DNA of 64,000 nt from Haematococcus lacustris. Lineage: Eukaryota; Chlorophyta; Chlorophyceae; Chlamydomonadales; Haematococcaceae. Below are positions 11,501-20,932 of this stretch, piece after piece. The number at the start of each line of letters is the position of its first letter. Position 1 is the first letter of the stretch. The stretch covers positions 6,247,538 to 6,311,537 of the forward strand of contig JASKMD010000029.1 of assembly GCA_030144725.1 (NCBI GenBank). Reading direction: 5' to 3'. The position numbers were made by a program, and so were the translations under genes. The notes below the pieces were generated by a model, which had not been told where the DNA came from, made no database searches, and saw only the letters and a program-made list of their open reading frames with translations.

Positions 11501-14500
11501 TGGCAAATGGGTGGACAGGGATTGCAACGCAGCCCTCAACCTCCAGCGGGCAGGGGAGAGCAAGTGGCGCCCACTGGAGCTGTGCAGGTGGCCAAACCGA
11601 GGAAGGCTTCCTGCCCAGGGCAAGGAATACCCAGCATTGGGCTTCAAGAAGCTGCAAGACCGAGCACCCAAGGCCCTAGCTCAGCAGCCTGTAGCCCAGT
11701 AGCATGTCCACTAGGCAATGCTTAAGCTGTTGCTCACATCAGAGCATGTGTTTCATGCCAACATAGATTTCCCGGCCTTCGGGTTGGGGTAGTGAATCAG
11801 GTATTGATGCCGGATGCTTGCTGCATGCAAACAGACCGGATTACAGATTACGCAGCCCCTGCCCATAATAGTAGGGGAAACATGCGGCTGACGAGAGAGG
11901 TGCAAATCTTACTATTCCATTCCATACCCAGGATGTAGCCTGACACGCTTCCTTATTATAGACATTGCAGCGTGGGTGCATTCATTTGGAGTGGGTGGGG
12001 TGGAGAGGAATGCAGTGGTGTGCATCCTAGCCGTGATCTCCCCCTGCAATGCCCATCCCCATGGCTCTGCTTGGCACTGGCAGCTGCTACCTGCAAGACA
12101 TGCCTAGCACATGCTCTGCCACACCTCTGTCTGGCCGCTCTGCAGCTAGAAGCCTGTCTGATCTGCACTGAACACCTGGTCAGGCCGATGCAAGCACGTC
12201 TGCCCTCTTGCACACCTCTTCAGCGTGGGCATCAGCTCAGAGTCCTACCATTCCTCTAGTGCTGCCCACTTTTGAGGAGCAGCCTGACGCGCCGTGGTGC
12301 GGGGTGAGGCTGTGCCTAGTGAGAGCCTATGCCAAGCCATGGAGGCAGAAAACCAGTTCTTGCTAGAGGTGGCACCAGCAAGGGGTGGCGTCTCATCCCT
12401 GCGCTCACGGGCCTTCACTGTGGCGCCCACAGCAGCCAGCAGTTCCGGCTTTGTCACCCCCTGCCCCTGCTCCTGTGCCCTCCTCACTAGGCTCACCAGC
12501 CACTGACCCTCAGTCGGCACCAGATCTGTGGGCTGGACCTGCTTGGCAAATGCTTGGCGAATGGCCAAGTCATGTTGCGTTACAATGGATAAGATGTAAC
12601 CCTATCAAAACCACCTTCACCAGCAGCGCGTGGGGCACGAGTGACGGGCGCGAGGAACGGGGCCTAGGGCGGAGGGATCGTGATTGTGTCTCTGGTGCAA
12701 TGTGACTGTGATGTTGGCATCAACTGATTGTTCGTCAAGGTCAGTAGGACACGGGTAGGGCTGAGTCATGAGCAGGTGGACAGTTGAGGGTGTGGATGAG
12801 GTTAAGCAGGCCCTTAAGTGCAGGAGTATGTACGTAAAGTGTATGATTAGGACAGCAGGTTGGTGAGGGGCTATTCGTGAAGTTGCACGCCATGTGCAAC
12901 CTTGCCAAGCGTGTGCCTAGCCACAGTAGTGGGCTACTTGAGCATGCGTGGCACCTAGGTTGGTATTTGATACAAGACATGTGAGTGTGATTTTAATGAG
13001 AAGCCCATGGCCTTTGCATGCCTTCGCCTCACCTTAAGGGCTTGCACGGCAGTAACTGCAAGCTGGCCATGACATGAAGGCAACAACCACACTGCATGTA
13101 TCGTCCATGCAATGGAGGGGGCGGATGCTTGGACCCACCTTCTGGCAGCCAGGCCCGAAGTAGTCGACAGGGAAGCGTGTGCCAGGCAGGCTGTGCCAGC
13201 GGGGCAGGCAGGACAGCTGACGGCCAGCTGCTGGGCACCCCAACCCACTCCCCACCCCATTGCCTACAACTCCAGAACCCCCAGCTGCTGACCCTTGCTT
13301 TGGCTGGCCTACCCACCCCACTCTGCCTGCCTCTTCAGTGCTTGGTGCTCTGGGCTGGGCTGCCATCAGGGTGGGACCAGCAGCAGCAGCAGGAGCTGCT
13401 GAGCCAACGCATGGCCTGCCTGGCTGTTCTTGAGGTGTTGGTGCTGAGGGTTTGACTAGTTGAGGGCCGATGCCAGGCGCTGGCTGCAGCAGTTCAATAG
13501 GTGAAGCTGCTGCGCCCATCAGGTAAATGGTGATGAGAGGCAGTCTCTTGGGAGCTGAGTTGAACATGGAGGAGAAGGGCTGGCATGCAGTCACGAGGTG
13601 GCTGGGGTGGGACAGTGCCGGGTGGCCACTGGCGGGGCCCCTGACAGCCCCAAGGGCTGCTGGGGCTGCAGGGCAGGCTGGAGCCCAGACTGAGCCTGCA
13701 GGAGCAGGGCTGGGAGCCAAGGCGTGTGAGGTAAGAGCAGGGGCAGTGCGGGCAGGAGCGAGGGCCTGGCCAGAGTTGGGCTGAAGGGTGAAAGCGGGGT
13801 CGCAGCTGCTGTTCGTCCTTGGCCATAGAGATACGGTGGATGCCCAGTTATGGCTGTTGCTTGCATGGGACACAGGGTGCATGAGGGCAGCAGCGGCGGC
13901 TGGCTTCAAGGCAACCTGATGCCACTGCTGCAGGGGATGTTGGGCCTCAGGCTGAGGCTGGGATTGAGGCTGGGGAAGCTTGTCATACTTGGTTGCTGTG
14001 GGGTGCTGGCATGGCTGCTCCAGCGTCCTCTGCCGCTCCACTACCTTGTGCGCTGCAGCCAGACAGTGGCTGCGCAGCTCTGGGTCAGGCAGGGGGCCGC
14101 ACAGCATTGCTAGGGACCCCTGCAGCTGCTGCCGCTCAGACTCGCTCTCCACACCCATACCCTGAGATGAGGGCAGCAGCAGTAAGAGTGCTACCAGCAG
14201 CAGCAGCGGCACAAGCAGCCAGACTTGAAGCAGCCTCACAACCTGATGGGGCGGAGTTTTGTTTGACTGGAAGGGCGGAGCAATTGTAAGAGTATTAAGC
14301 AAGAGACATGCACGACTGTTGCCTGCAGCATGCAGTTAAGTAGCAGGAAGGACGTGTGGAGAGCCCAGCTGTAGCTTGGAGCCGTCCTCATGGCCTGATT
14401 GGCTTGAGCTGCCAAGGGCAAGTAGCCAAGGGCAAGTAGCTGGGCCACAAGCTGGGCCACAAGCGTCTGTGAGGCCGCTTACCCCAAGGCCCCGCAGCAA

Positions 14501-17500
14501 CAGCAGTTGTAGCACCCTGCCGCGCAGTAATGCATGCTAGTGGCTCCTCTTGCAGCTAACAGCAGTGCGTGTCAGCCATGTCAGTTCTAATTCCATACAG
14601 ACAAGACACCAACCCTAGCGACAGCCCCGTCGTTCTGTCTTTGTGTCGGTATTAGTTGTACTCTGGGCTGATGAGGGAGGTGTGTCTGTGTGAACAGCCA
14701 TAGGGAGGATGGAAAGGGGCTGGTCTGTGCATGGATCAGGAGGCAGCGCGGCCTGATCGCAGCCCAGCTCAAGTTGACGTTGTTGTGGCAGAGGTCAACA
14801 AGCGCATGACCATGGGCAGCAAGCAGTGTGTCCTGGCAGCAGTCCTGTGCCTGTTTGTGCTGCTGCAGTCCTTCCTAGGCAAGCCACCTCCAGGGTTCCC
14901 AGCAGCAGGTCCAGCCCCAGGCCCCCATCCCCCACCTGACCCAGCCTGCCCTCCCTATGCCCACCCCCGCCTTGCCACACGCAGCTCACCCCGCGATGCA
15001 GCCGCCCCAGCCCAGCTGCCTCCCCCAGTGCAGCTGAACATCTGGGACCCACAGCTGTTGGCACAGATCAAGGATGCCATGGAGCTGCTCACCAAAGCTA
15101 GTGTGCTGGAACATCTGATGCGTGGCCCCCACCACCGTGGCATCAGGCTGCTGCCCGGTGAGGTGGCAGTGTTTGAGCAGCCCAGCAGCGCCTGGCTTGT
15201 GGCCATGCTCAAGGAGCTAAACGAGGTGCACCTGCTAGGGGACCTCAACTCCCTCAACGCAAACGCAACGAAGATCATCACCAACATCCAGGAGTACTAC
15301 CGGCACCCGGGGCGCTTCATCAGTTGGTGGTGCAAGGCGGTTGGGGTGGTGCAGAGGGGGTTCAGTCGGGCAATGAGAAAGCACTTTCCCCAGATGGTAC
15401 TAGGACGCCTAGACTGCAGCCTGCCTGACAGGGAGGACAAGTGGCGCTTGCTGCGGCAGCCTAGGTGGGTGGCAGAAATGGCAAAGCATCGTAGGCTGTT
15501 GAGGCTGCCGGCCCAGTGGCGGGAGGGAATGGACTCCATAGGGAAGGGGGGGGCAGGCAGGCTGCCCCTAGAGAAGAGGGTGCGTCATGCGCTGTTCGTC
15601 AACCGCAACTCAGAGGGCTGGCAGACACCCCATGGCACGTGCCCGCGCCCCTTCACCATGCTCCCCATGGTGGGGGTGCAGGCCCGCCACTTTGTCATTG
15701 ATGACAGGGTACTGCATGGGCTGCTGACCGACCTCGGCATCACCGACCTGACACGGTTGCAGTTTGCCAGTTTGCCGCTGAAAGCCTGCCCCATTGGCAG
15801 AAGTTCATCCAGTACAGCCAGCTGCAGAACAGCGGTTGGGACTTTGCGCGCAGGGTAGAGACGGATGGTGTCAGTATCAGTGCTGTTGGGGTGGACCCAG
15901 GTGTCGCCCAGGCCATCAAGGCAGGGCATGCACAGCGGCACCCAGTCACGGGTCTGGTGCTCAGGTAGTGGGAGTGGAAGTTGAGCAAGGGGCAGCTGAA
16001 GCATGACAGCGGGCTTACCAAAGCCAAGCAGGACACAGCCCGCTGGTCAACTGCCATCCAGCCACAGCTGCTGCAACTGGCAGCTGCCACCCCAGCTGGC
16101 ACCACCCTGGGAGGCCTCCAGGCCCACATCCTGGCCCTCAAGGCCACCTGGGACGCACAGTGGGAGGAGTACCTCAAGCCCCGCTGGCGCAAGCAGCGGT
16201 TGGCGCTGCACCATGCCCAGGATCGCGTCATTGAGCATTTCTGCAAGAAGGTATGACCTGACCTGACCTTGAACCCTGACCCTGCAGGTGGTGAATGGGA
16301 TGAAGTGGGTCACGCCACCACTACCACCAGGAGAGGGGAGTGGCTGTGTTCCTGGGAGCGAGCAACTTCAGCCAGGGTGGGTGGAAGGCGGGGGCGGTGT
16401 GGGAGGGGTGTCGCAGGGTGGTGCAGCAGCCCAGCAGGCCCAGCACAGATCCCAGGCCTGACAGGCTGGTGATCGTGGATGAGTTCCGCACCAGCCGTGT
16501 CAGCTCGTCAGTGCATGCCCGCCAGCCTTGTGAGCTGCACCTGCCACCTGACCAGCCTAGGCCTGCAAACTGGGTACCCCCAGCAGGCCAGGTCAACCCG
16601 CGGCTGGTGCGCCCAGCCTGGAGCCTGCGGCATGCTAAGTATGTGCGGGGCCTGTCATGGTGCCATCAGGTGCCGCCCAACCCCCCCCCAGCCCAGGCCC
16701 CCCCCGCCCAGGCCCCATCACCTCCCCCAGCGCAGGCCCAGACCCTCCCTGCAGCACCTGGCCCAGTGCAACGACCCCAGGCCCCCCCAGGGGGCAGGTG
16801 GCTGGACCGGGACACCAACGGGTGCCTGAACATGCAGCGCATTGGGGAGAGCATGCAGCGCCCCATAGAGTTGTGTCAATGGAAGGACCTGGAGGCTCTG
16901 CCTCCCAATGGCGAGGAGTACCAGCAGCGCTACAAGCTGGTCAATGACCCACGGTCAGGCAGCGGCTGCACCGGGCTGCAGAGTACCAGCGAGGCATTGA
17001 TGGCCGGGCCCGCAACAATGCATAGGGCCTGGTAGTTTGCACAGGCTGTTAGCTTTACAGAGCATAAAGCTGTTAGTTTTGATGAGGTGCCCAGTGGTCC
17101 CCAGTTGGCTCGGTTGGAACGTGCCACCGGTGTGGGGTCTGTAGTCATCAAGGGTGCGACCGAGGATGCTACAACTTGCTTACCCACAGTCAGACATGCT
17201 GTTCCTTGTCGAATGAGTTTTGTTTGACTGTGCATAGATCACAGACTAGGCTTGATGGGCAGTACCAGCACCATGCAGGACCCTCTCACCACCAGGTCCT
17301 GCTCAGTAAGCCAGGGCAGGGTCAGCTCATCCATCCCTTCGCGCATGAAGAGGGGTAGCAGGTGAGCCAGTCCCAGGCCTGACAACCTGCAACAAGCCAG
17401 GTCAGGCCACACTATCTTAGGTCAGATGAGACCAGAGTGCGTCAGGTCAAGACACAGTAAACTACGCTGCAACTGCTGGCCCTTGACCCAGATGCCTCAC

Positions 17501-18451
17501 CCTCCCCTCCCTGCCAGCCCCTACTAGGTGAAGTCAGATGCATAGCCAGCAGGATGGGAGGAGCAGCAGCATCGCTTTGCTGTGAGCCAGTCCATTGGCT
17601 GCTGGGCTAAATGACTGCCAAGGGTCAGCCAGGTGCTGTTGTCGGAACTTATAAGCCTGTTACCTACATGGTGATGAGACACAGCCTGATGCTGAATGGT
17701 GATGCGTGGTGGCATGGTGATGACCACTTGCACCCACGCTCCTGTCCCACCTCACCATTCCCCGCAGGTCACAGGGCAGCAGCGCAGCCGGCCTGTCAGC
17801 AACTCAAACAGCCCCTGTGCAAGGGAGCCCTCTGCCAGGTGGGGGACCTTCTGCTCCCCAAGCTCTGGGTGGGAGTCTCTGGGATCATGCTGGGGGCTGG
17901 GGACTTGAGCTATGCAGCCTGACACAGCTGCATGTGTCTCAACTGTTGAGGTTGATGGCTGTTCCTGCAGATGTATTTGAGCAGGACATGCGATAAGCTG
18001 TGCCAGCTCATCGTTCGGGCGCTGCGCCACCTGGACTAGTATTGGTGGGGCCATCCCAAAGCCCACTGGCTATGCGCACTCCTGCGGTATTTGCTGTTTG
18101 TACTACGGCAGTCGTCACCTTAACTGTCTCCCTGTGCTCAATTTCAACCGCAGGCTCCTCCTCCAGCATGTGCCCGTCGTCATGCTCAGCTTGCATTGCA
18201 GCTTGACTAGGGCGTGGTGCTTGGGTGCAGATGTGAGCATAGGGGTCGCTGTCATCTTCTTCGCAGCTGTTGCATTTCTCGTCAACGGCATCCTCTTCCC
18301 CTTCTGACAACTGCGTGTTTCCCATCAACGCTTCAATACATCGCTCAACGTGTTGCTCGCGTTGCTCCAAATGATCCAGTGCTATGCCGCATGCTGGACA
18401 CATGTCCGTCTGAACATGGCCGGTGTCCCAGGCGACCTCGGCGTGCGGCAT
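5587..18451 (-). CDS. SNM1: SNM1/DCLRE1A-type DNA crosslink repair nuclease (beta-CASP)
   Basis: Fourteen exons keep phase to 1000 aa: 18080-18451, 17756-17964, 17290-17386, 13139-14161, 10489-10623, 10067-10227, 9616-9709, 8031-8159, 7285-7356, 7112-7189, 6861-6947, 6372-6494, 6063-6125, 5587-5946. Domains in order are a UBZ-like zinc finger (C18, C21, H34, C38), a SAM domain (about 194-245, WLSGLGLAHL...WLTEQDLV), a 280-residue Ala/Pro-rich linker, then a metallo-beta-lactamase/beta-CASP nuclease. The nuclease has HFHADH (579-584), DANHCPG (H642), HTGD (D664), LDTTY (D690), GTYTIGKE, PTGW and PYSEHSSF (H855), so all key residues are present. The family trims DNA 5' ends at interstrand crosslinks in the nucleus; plant SNM1 also carries a SAM domain. 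The C-terminal tail is Arg/Gly-rich. Start: the first in-frame ATG. Five introns contain Fanzor fragments. The first and last exons are the least certain. Confidence 0.85.
7679..7690. repeat. 12-bp target-site duplication flanking F2
   Basis: AGAGTATCAGTC at 7679-7690 recurs exactly at 7958-7969. The two copies bracket the 267-bp Fanzor 3' fragment between them. Confidence 0.85.
7691..7957 (-). mobile_element. 5'-truncated Fanzor-family-C 3' end (F2), 267 bp
   Basis: Read on the minus strand, this matches the 3' end of the Fanzor copies F6 and F8. It begins in the last codons (GCACCGGGCTGC...CGGGCCCGCAACAA), runs through the 3' noncoding tail with GTCATCAAGGGTGCGACCGA, and ends at the shared terminus GAATGAATTTCGTTT. 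It lies in an SNM1 intron between exons 8 and 9, sense to that gene. The exact 12-bp duplication at both ends marks a real insertion. It is truncated at the 5' side only. Confidence 0.85.
8636..9430 (+). pseudogene. Fanzor-like fragment F3 (family B), RuvC-II to C-terminus
   Basis: The reading contains VLVDEHRISRVSSAVNG (RuvC-II region), LLRPAWSQQHDQPV, a Lys/Ala/Pro linker, WVDWDCNAALNMQRIGEAKW (RuvC-III region) and LELPAKGKEYPGLGYKRLRD before the stop near 9371. It is broken: TGA after RPED, a frameshift in the RGLMWCP segment, and TGA after RSLEL. At 8648-8702 it begins with a piece otherwise seen downstream of family-A ORFs (CAAACAGACCGGATTACAG...), so it is chimeric. It lies antisense in the SNM1 intron between exons 7 and 8. 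Family-B 3' tail follows with the GCATG-N5-CATGC hairpin. Confidence 0.75.
9896..9907. repeat. 12-bp target-site duplication flanking F4
   Basis: GCCTGTCACCTC at 9896-9907 recurs at 9976-9987; the match extends to 13 bp with the preceding T. It brackets the short F4 fragment. Confidence 0.75.
9908..9975 (+). mobile_element. Very short 5'-truncated Fanzor-family-C 3' end (F4), about 68 bp
   Basis: The sequence TAGTAGCTGAGTGAG, CCCACAGTCAGACATG, GTTCCTTGTTGAATAAG, TTTTGTTT is the last ~65 bp of the F6/F8 element. It sits in an SNM1 intron between exons 6 and 7 and is flanked by an exact 12-bp direct repeat. It is an insertion that kept only the 3' terminus. Confidence 0.8.
10798..10904. repeat. 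107-bp repeat shared with SNM1 coding exon (13690-13797)
   Basis: This intronic segment matches 13690-13797 almost base for base, with a one-base length difference in a G run. The second copy lies inside SNM1 exon 4 and is translated there as part of the low-complexity linker (TLQPNSGQALAPARTA). Either a repeat was exonised or coding sequence was copied into the intron. Confidence 0.8.
10951..11886 (+). pseudogene. Fanzor-like fragment F5 (family A) with structured 3' tail
   Basis: A 3' half of a Fanzor-like gene. After a basic stretch (KVPKPKRKG) and a frameshift near 11115-11160 it reads GGWGAEAVLQACRKVVERP, VVTADEFRTSRVSS (RuvC-II Glu), RGLMWCPW, KWVDRDCNAALNLQRAGESK (RuvC-III Asp) and ends at TAG 11700-11702. 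It lies antisense in the 2.5-kb SNM1 intron between exons 4 and 5. The 3' tail carries the 15-nt hairpin (11744-11758) and a second hairpin with a TTCG loop (11771-11788), both also found after F9. The RuvC-I half is missing, so it cannot encode a full nuclease. Confidence 0.78.
11771..11788 (+). other. Stem-loop with UUCG-type loop in Fanzor A 3' tail
   Basis: CCCGGCC and GGTTGGG pair (two G-U pairs) around TTCG. In F9 the homologous position (63636-63660, minus strand) has a different sequence that also folds: CCCT/ACCC pairs with GGGT/AGGG around TCGGAAGG. Conserved pairing despite base changes suggests a functional RNA, plausibly the Fanzor guide-RNA scaffold. Confidence 0.4.
12245..12568 (-). 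pseudogene. Fragment of pogo/CENP-B-type transposase (HTH domain)
   Basis: One minus-strand frame reads QWLVSLVRRAQEQGQGVTKP, then KNWFSASMAWH and TTARQAAPQKW. This is the pattern of the CENP-B-type helix-turn-helix domain (E/QxxLVxWI...G.PVTK...KWFxxFLxRHPELS) at the N-terminus of pogo-like DDE transposases. The catalytic part is absent here. It lies in the SNM1 intron between exons 4 and 5, in the same orientation as SNM1. The family assignment rests on pattern recognition alone. Confidence 0.5.
12590..13570. repeat. Segmental duplication, SNM1 copy (partner 25400-26290)
   Basis: Part of SNM1 intron 4 and the 3' part of exon 4 recur at 25400-26290. The central ~350 bp (13021-13380 vs 25746-26105), covering the exon end with LPRWHSLPGTRFPVDYFGPG and its splice donor, is almost identical. 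The flanks are clearly more diverged and contain indels. Confidence 0.85.
14725..14738. repeat. 14-bp target-site duplication flanking F6 (one mismatch)
   Basis: CTGTGCATGGATCA at 14725-14738 matches CTGTGCATAGATCA at 17228-17241 (13 of 14). The ATG at 14731 that opens the visible Fanzor frame lies inside this duplication, so the element copy is itself probably 5'-truncated. Confidence 0.75.
14731..17035 (+). pseudogene. Fanzor1-like TnpB-family RuvC nuclease, nearly complete but broken (F6)
   Basis: Fanzors are eukaryotic relatives of TnpB, RNA-guided DNA nucleases carried by transposons. In order: an N-terminal region to about 15780 with the Fanzor pattern FTMLPMVGVQARHFVIDD; RuvC-I SAVGVDPGVAQAIKA (catalytic Asp); LSKGQLKHDSGLTKAK; KPRWRKQRLALHHAQDRV; a 37-nt intron (16251-16287); then VIVDEFRTSRVSS (RuvC-II Glu), LSWCHQ, a short Pro-rich linker, and WLDRDTNGCLNMQRIGESM (RuvC-III Asp). 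The DED triad is present. Lesions are a frameshift near 15790, TAG at 15966-15968, and a 2-nt deletion near 16308 relative to F8. The CxxC zinc finger usual after RuvC-II is replaced by RVSS. Function is lost in this copy. Confidence 0.85.
14739..17227 (+). mobile_element. Fanzor-family-C insertion F6, about 2.5 kb, no terminal inverted repeats seen
   Basis: This is the longest Fanzor element in the window. It contains the ORF described separately and a ~190-bp 3' tail ending GAATGAGTTTTGTTT. I see no inverted repeats at its ends. The near-exact direct repeat at both ends and the shared 3' terminus with F2, F4 and F8 define the boundaries. It sits antisense in the SNM1 intron that splits the SAM domain (exons 3-4). 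Confidence 0.8.
16251..16287 (+). other. 37-nt intron in Fanzor F6 containing CCTGA units
   Basis: GTATGACCTGACCTGACC opens it and CCCTGACCCTGCAG closes it. Splicing joins CKK to VVNGMKW in frame. In copy F8 the same exon is preceded by the multi-kilobase (CCTGA)n array, which ends CCTACAG at the same acceptor. Confidence 0.75.
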
Positions 18452-18982
18452 CTCGGTCCGACGTCGGCGACCTCCTGACACGCCGGGTGTCCCGTGGACA
18501 TGCCCGTCTGTCCAAGGTATTATTTGAATCTGAAAATGTCTGTCAACAAAACAAATTTGAAACGTCGGTCTATTTGCGAGAGAAACCACACACGTTCGAC
18601 TCAATTACAAGCTCTGTTCAACACGCCATCAACCACGCCGTTTGGCTCCTTCAGCACCATGCCTGCCGAACGCTACTTATCCATGCATGTCACCATGGCT
18701 ACAGCACAGCACAATTAAGCGTCGAAGCGCAACATCTATCGCGCTCAGCTTCGCATTGCGATGGCGGAGAAAATGGTACACCGAGGCCTGCTGGTGATTA
18801 GAGAGCGACCGGACGTGTTAATGTTAATGTTAAACCGTTTTGTTGAAGTTGACCGCTTGGCCGTAATACATGTCATCTTTTGCTGTCGTTCTGGCTGCGA
18901 GTCAGGATGTCCCAACATGGGGTTGGTAATCTTCATGCAAGTACTCTTTCAATACTGAACCGTTTTCGATAGCGCTCATCAC
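18452..18982. other. Region upstream of SNM1, nothing coding recognised
   Basis: It should contain the SNM1 promoter on the minus strand. No clear TATA box or other gene seen. It ends where the long direct repeat begins. Confidence 0.4.
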
Positions 18983-20932
18983 ACTGGCAGCTGCGGATTA
19001 CTCCGCATCTACTGGCAATCGGCGCTTTAATCCTTGCATCAGAGTCCATGCCGGCGCAAGCGAGCGCGGACACACCTCAGCTGCTCACAACCGGTTGTTC
19101 TAGTGGTATGTAGCGGCATCAGTGATGGAGCTGCGCCTGCTATCGAGCCAGAAGTACAATCTAAATTCAGCCCGCCAGGCTTGCTCCGCGAGCCTTTCAT
19201 TGATGCAGGCGGTGTCGGAAGACCGTCGTGGGGCTAGTAATGACCGGACATTGCATCAAACGCGCAGGGTTATGTGGGAGGTGCGTTCCTCTCTCTAGCC
19301 AGTCACACAGAAAAGTACCTCCTTGCACAAATCGGCATGTTGTAAGCTGACCACTGCGACTTTTTTAAATTTCGAGTCATTACTCTGTTCGTAGCTCTAC
19401 GACACAGCTGCTGGAAAAGAAAGCACGGCAATTCATCAATCAGGCCCGCCGTAATTGACTTTGGCGTGACCCGACTCTGCCTTGCAGAGTTGACTTGCCT
19501 ACCCTTGCAGCCCCACCACCTCCCAGCACCCGCAGAAGCCTCCCAGCCCCCCCCACCCCCTCCCAGCCCTCTCACTGCCCCGCCACCCCCTCCCACCCCC
19601 TCCCACCCCTTCCCACCCCTTCCCAGCCCCTCCCACCCCCCACCCACCCCCTCCCACCTCCTCTCAGCCCCTCCCACCCCCTCCTGAGCCCCTTACTGCC
19701 CCGCCAACCCTTCCCACCCCCTCCCAGCCCCTCCCACCTCCCAGCCCCTCCCACCCCTGCATGGCGATGAGCTGGAGGCAGCAACAGGTGCCGGTGTTGG
19801 TGCCGCCCCTGACCTTCTACCCCCTCGTGCTGCACCCCCCTGGCAGGAGCAGGCAGCTGGTGCTGGTGCCGCCCCTGACATGCCCCCCCCTCCTGCTGCA
19901 CCCCCCTGGCAGCAGCAGGCAGCTGGTGCTGGTGCTGCCCCTGACCTGCCCCCCCCTCCTGCTGCACCCCCCTGGCAGCAGCAGGCAGCTGGTGCTGGTG
20001 CTGCCCCTGGGCTGCCCACCCCTCCAGCTGAGCAGCAGGGGGTCAGGGCGGAGCTGGACGCAAGCTCGACACGCAAGCGGAGGGCGGGCGGGAGGGATCG
20101 GACCCAACATGTCGAGCAAGGTAACGTAGCAATGGCCTACACACCTTGAGTGGCCTTACCGAGTGGCCAGGTAGTAGGTACTACCCACGAAGCGGTCAAG
20201 CAATGCAGCAGCCTTGTATACTCCCGAGCATGGGTGGAGGGGCGTCGTTACATCGGTTTGGCGTGCCATGTGAATTGTTTTGACTGCGGCGACTGTCCCT
20301 GACTGTTTGCAGAGGCTACTGGGCCACGTCGGTCGCGGCGAGGCCCGCATGAGCAGAACTGGCATGAATTTGAAAGTCAAGATTTGAGCCGTCATAGCAC
20401 TCAGCACAGTGCACAATAGTTAATGTTACAAGCTGCACCGCATAGCTGACAGAGTCCTCTATCCAGGGATGTGCGAAACATAAATAGAAACCACGTGGCT
20501 GAGACGCGGCGTCGTTTTGATTACCAGGGGTCGGATTCCTATCATTTCCTGTCATTTTTTGTTAGTTGGGGTCGCCTGACTGCGACACGGCAATGCACCC
20601 AGCGACACGATGCAGGCTAAAGTGGCCAGTGCGGTGCAGTCCCAGGGTAGCAAAACGGGTATGTTAAAGATTTGTTAAAGCTGTTGTTAAACCCAAAACA
20701 TCAGGATGTTAAATTAATCGGTCGTGCTCTACTGGTGATTGCTGGTCTACTGTTACCCTGCCATCCCTGCTCAGCTTCTACTCATCCTATAAGATGGAAC
20801 ACCTATCGAACCTATCGAATTTGTGACGTCGATAACAATCAAGAGGACATCTCATCTCACGCATCGATGGAATGGATATCACGGACCACATACCGTAATG
20901 ATACGCCATACCGTAATGATACGCCTTGTTGG
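18983..20932. repeat. Long direct repeat, copy 2 (identical to 1-1950)
   Basis: Same content as copy 1, including the pyrimidine tract and the 66-bp minisatellite (19811-20011). Here the sequence continues past the point where copy 1 meets the gap, into AT-rich DNA. Confidence 0.9.

Noticed and set aside
14731..17035. Bacterial IS605/IS200 insertion or bacterial contamination
   Set aside because: The RuvC protein resembles TnpB, but the gene has a spliceosomal-type intron and Fanzor-specific patterns and sits within intron-containing algal genes.
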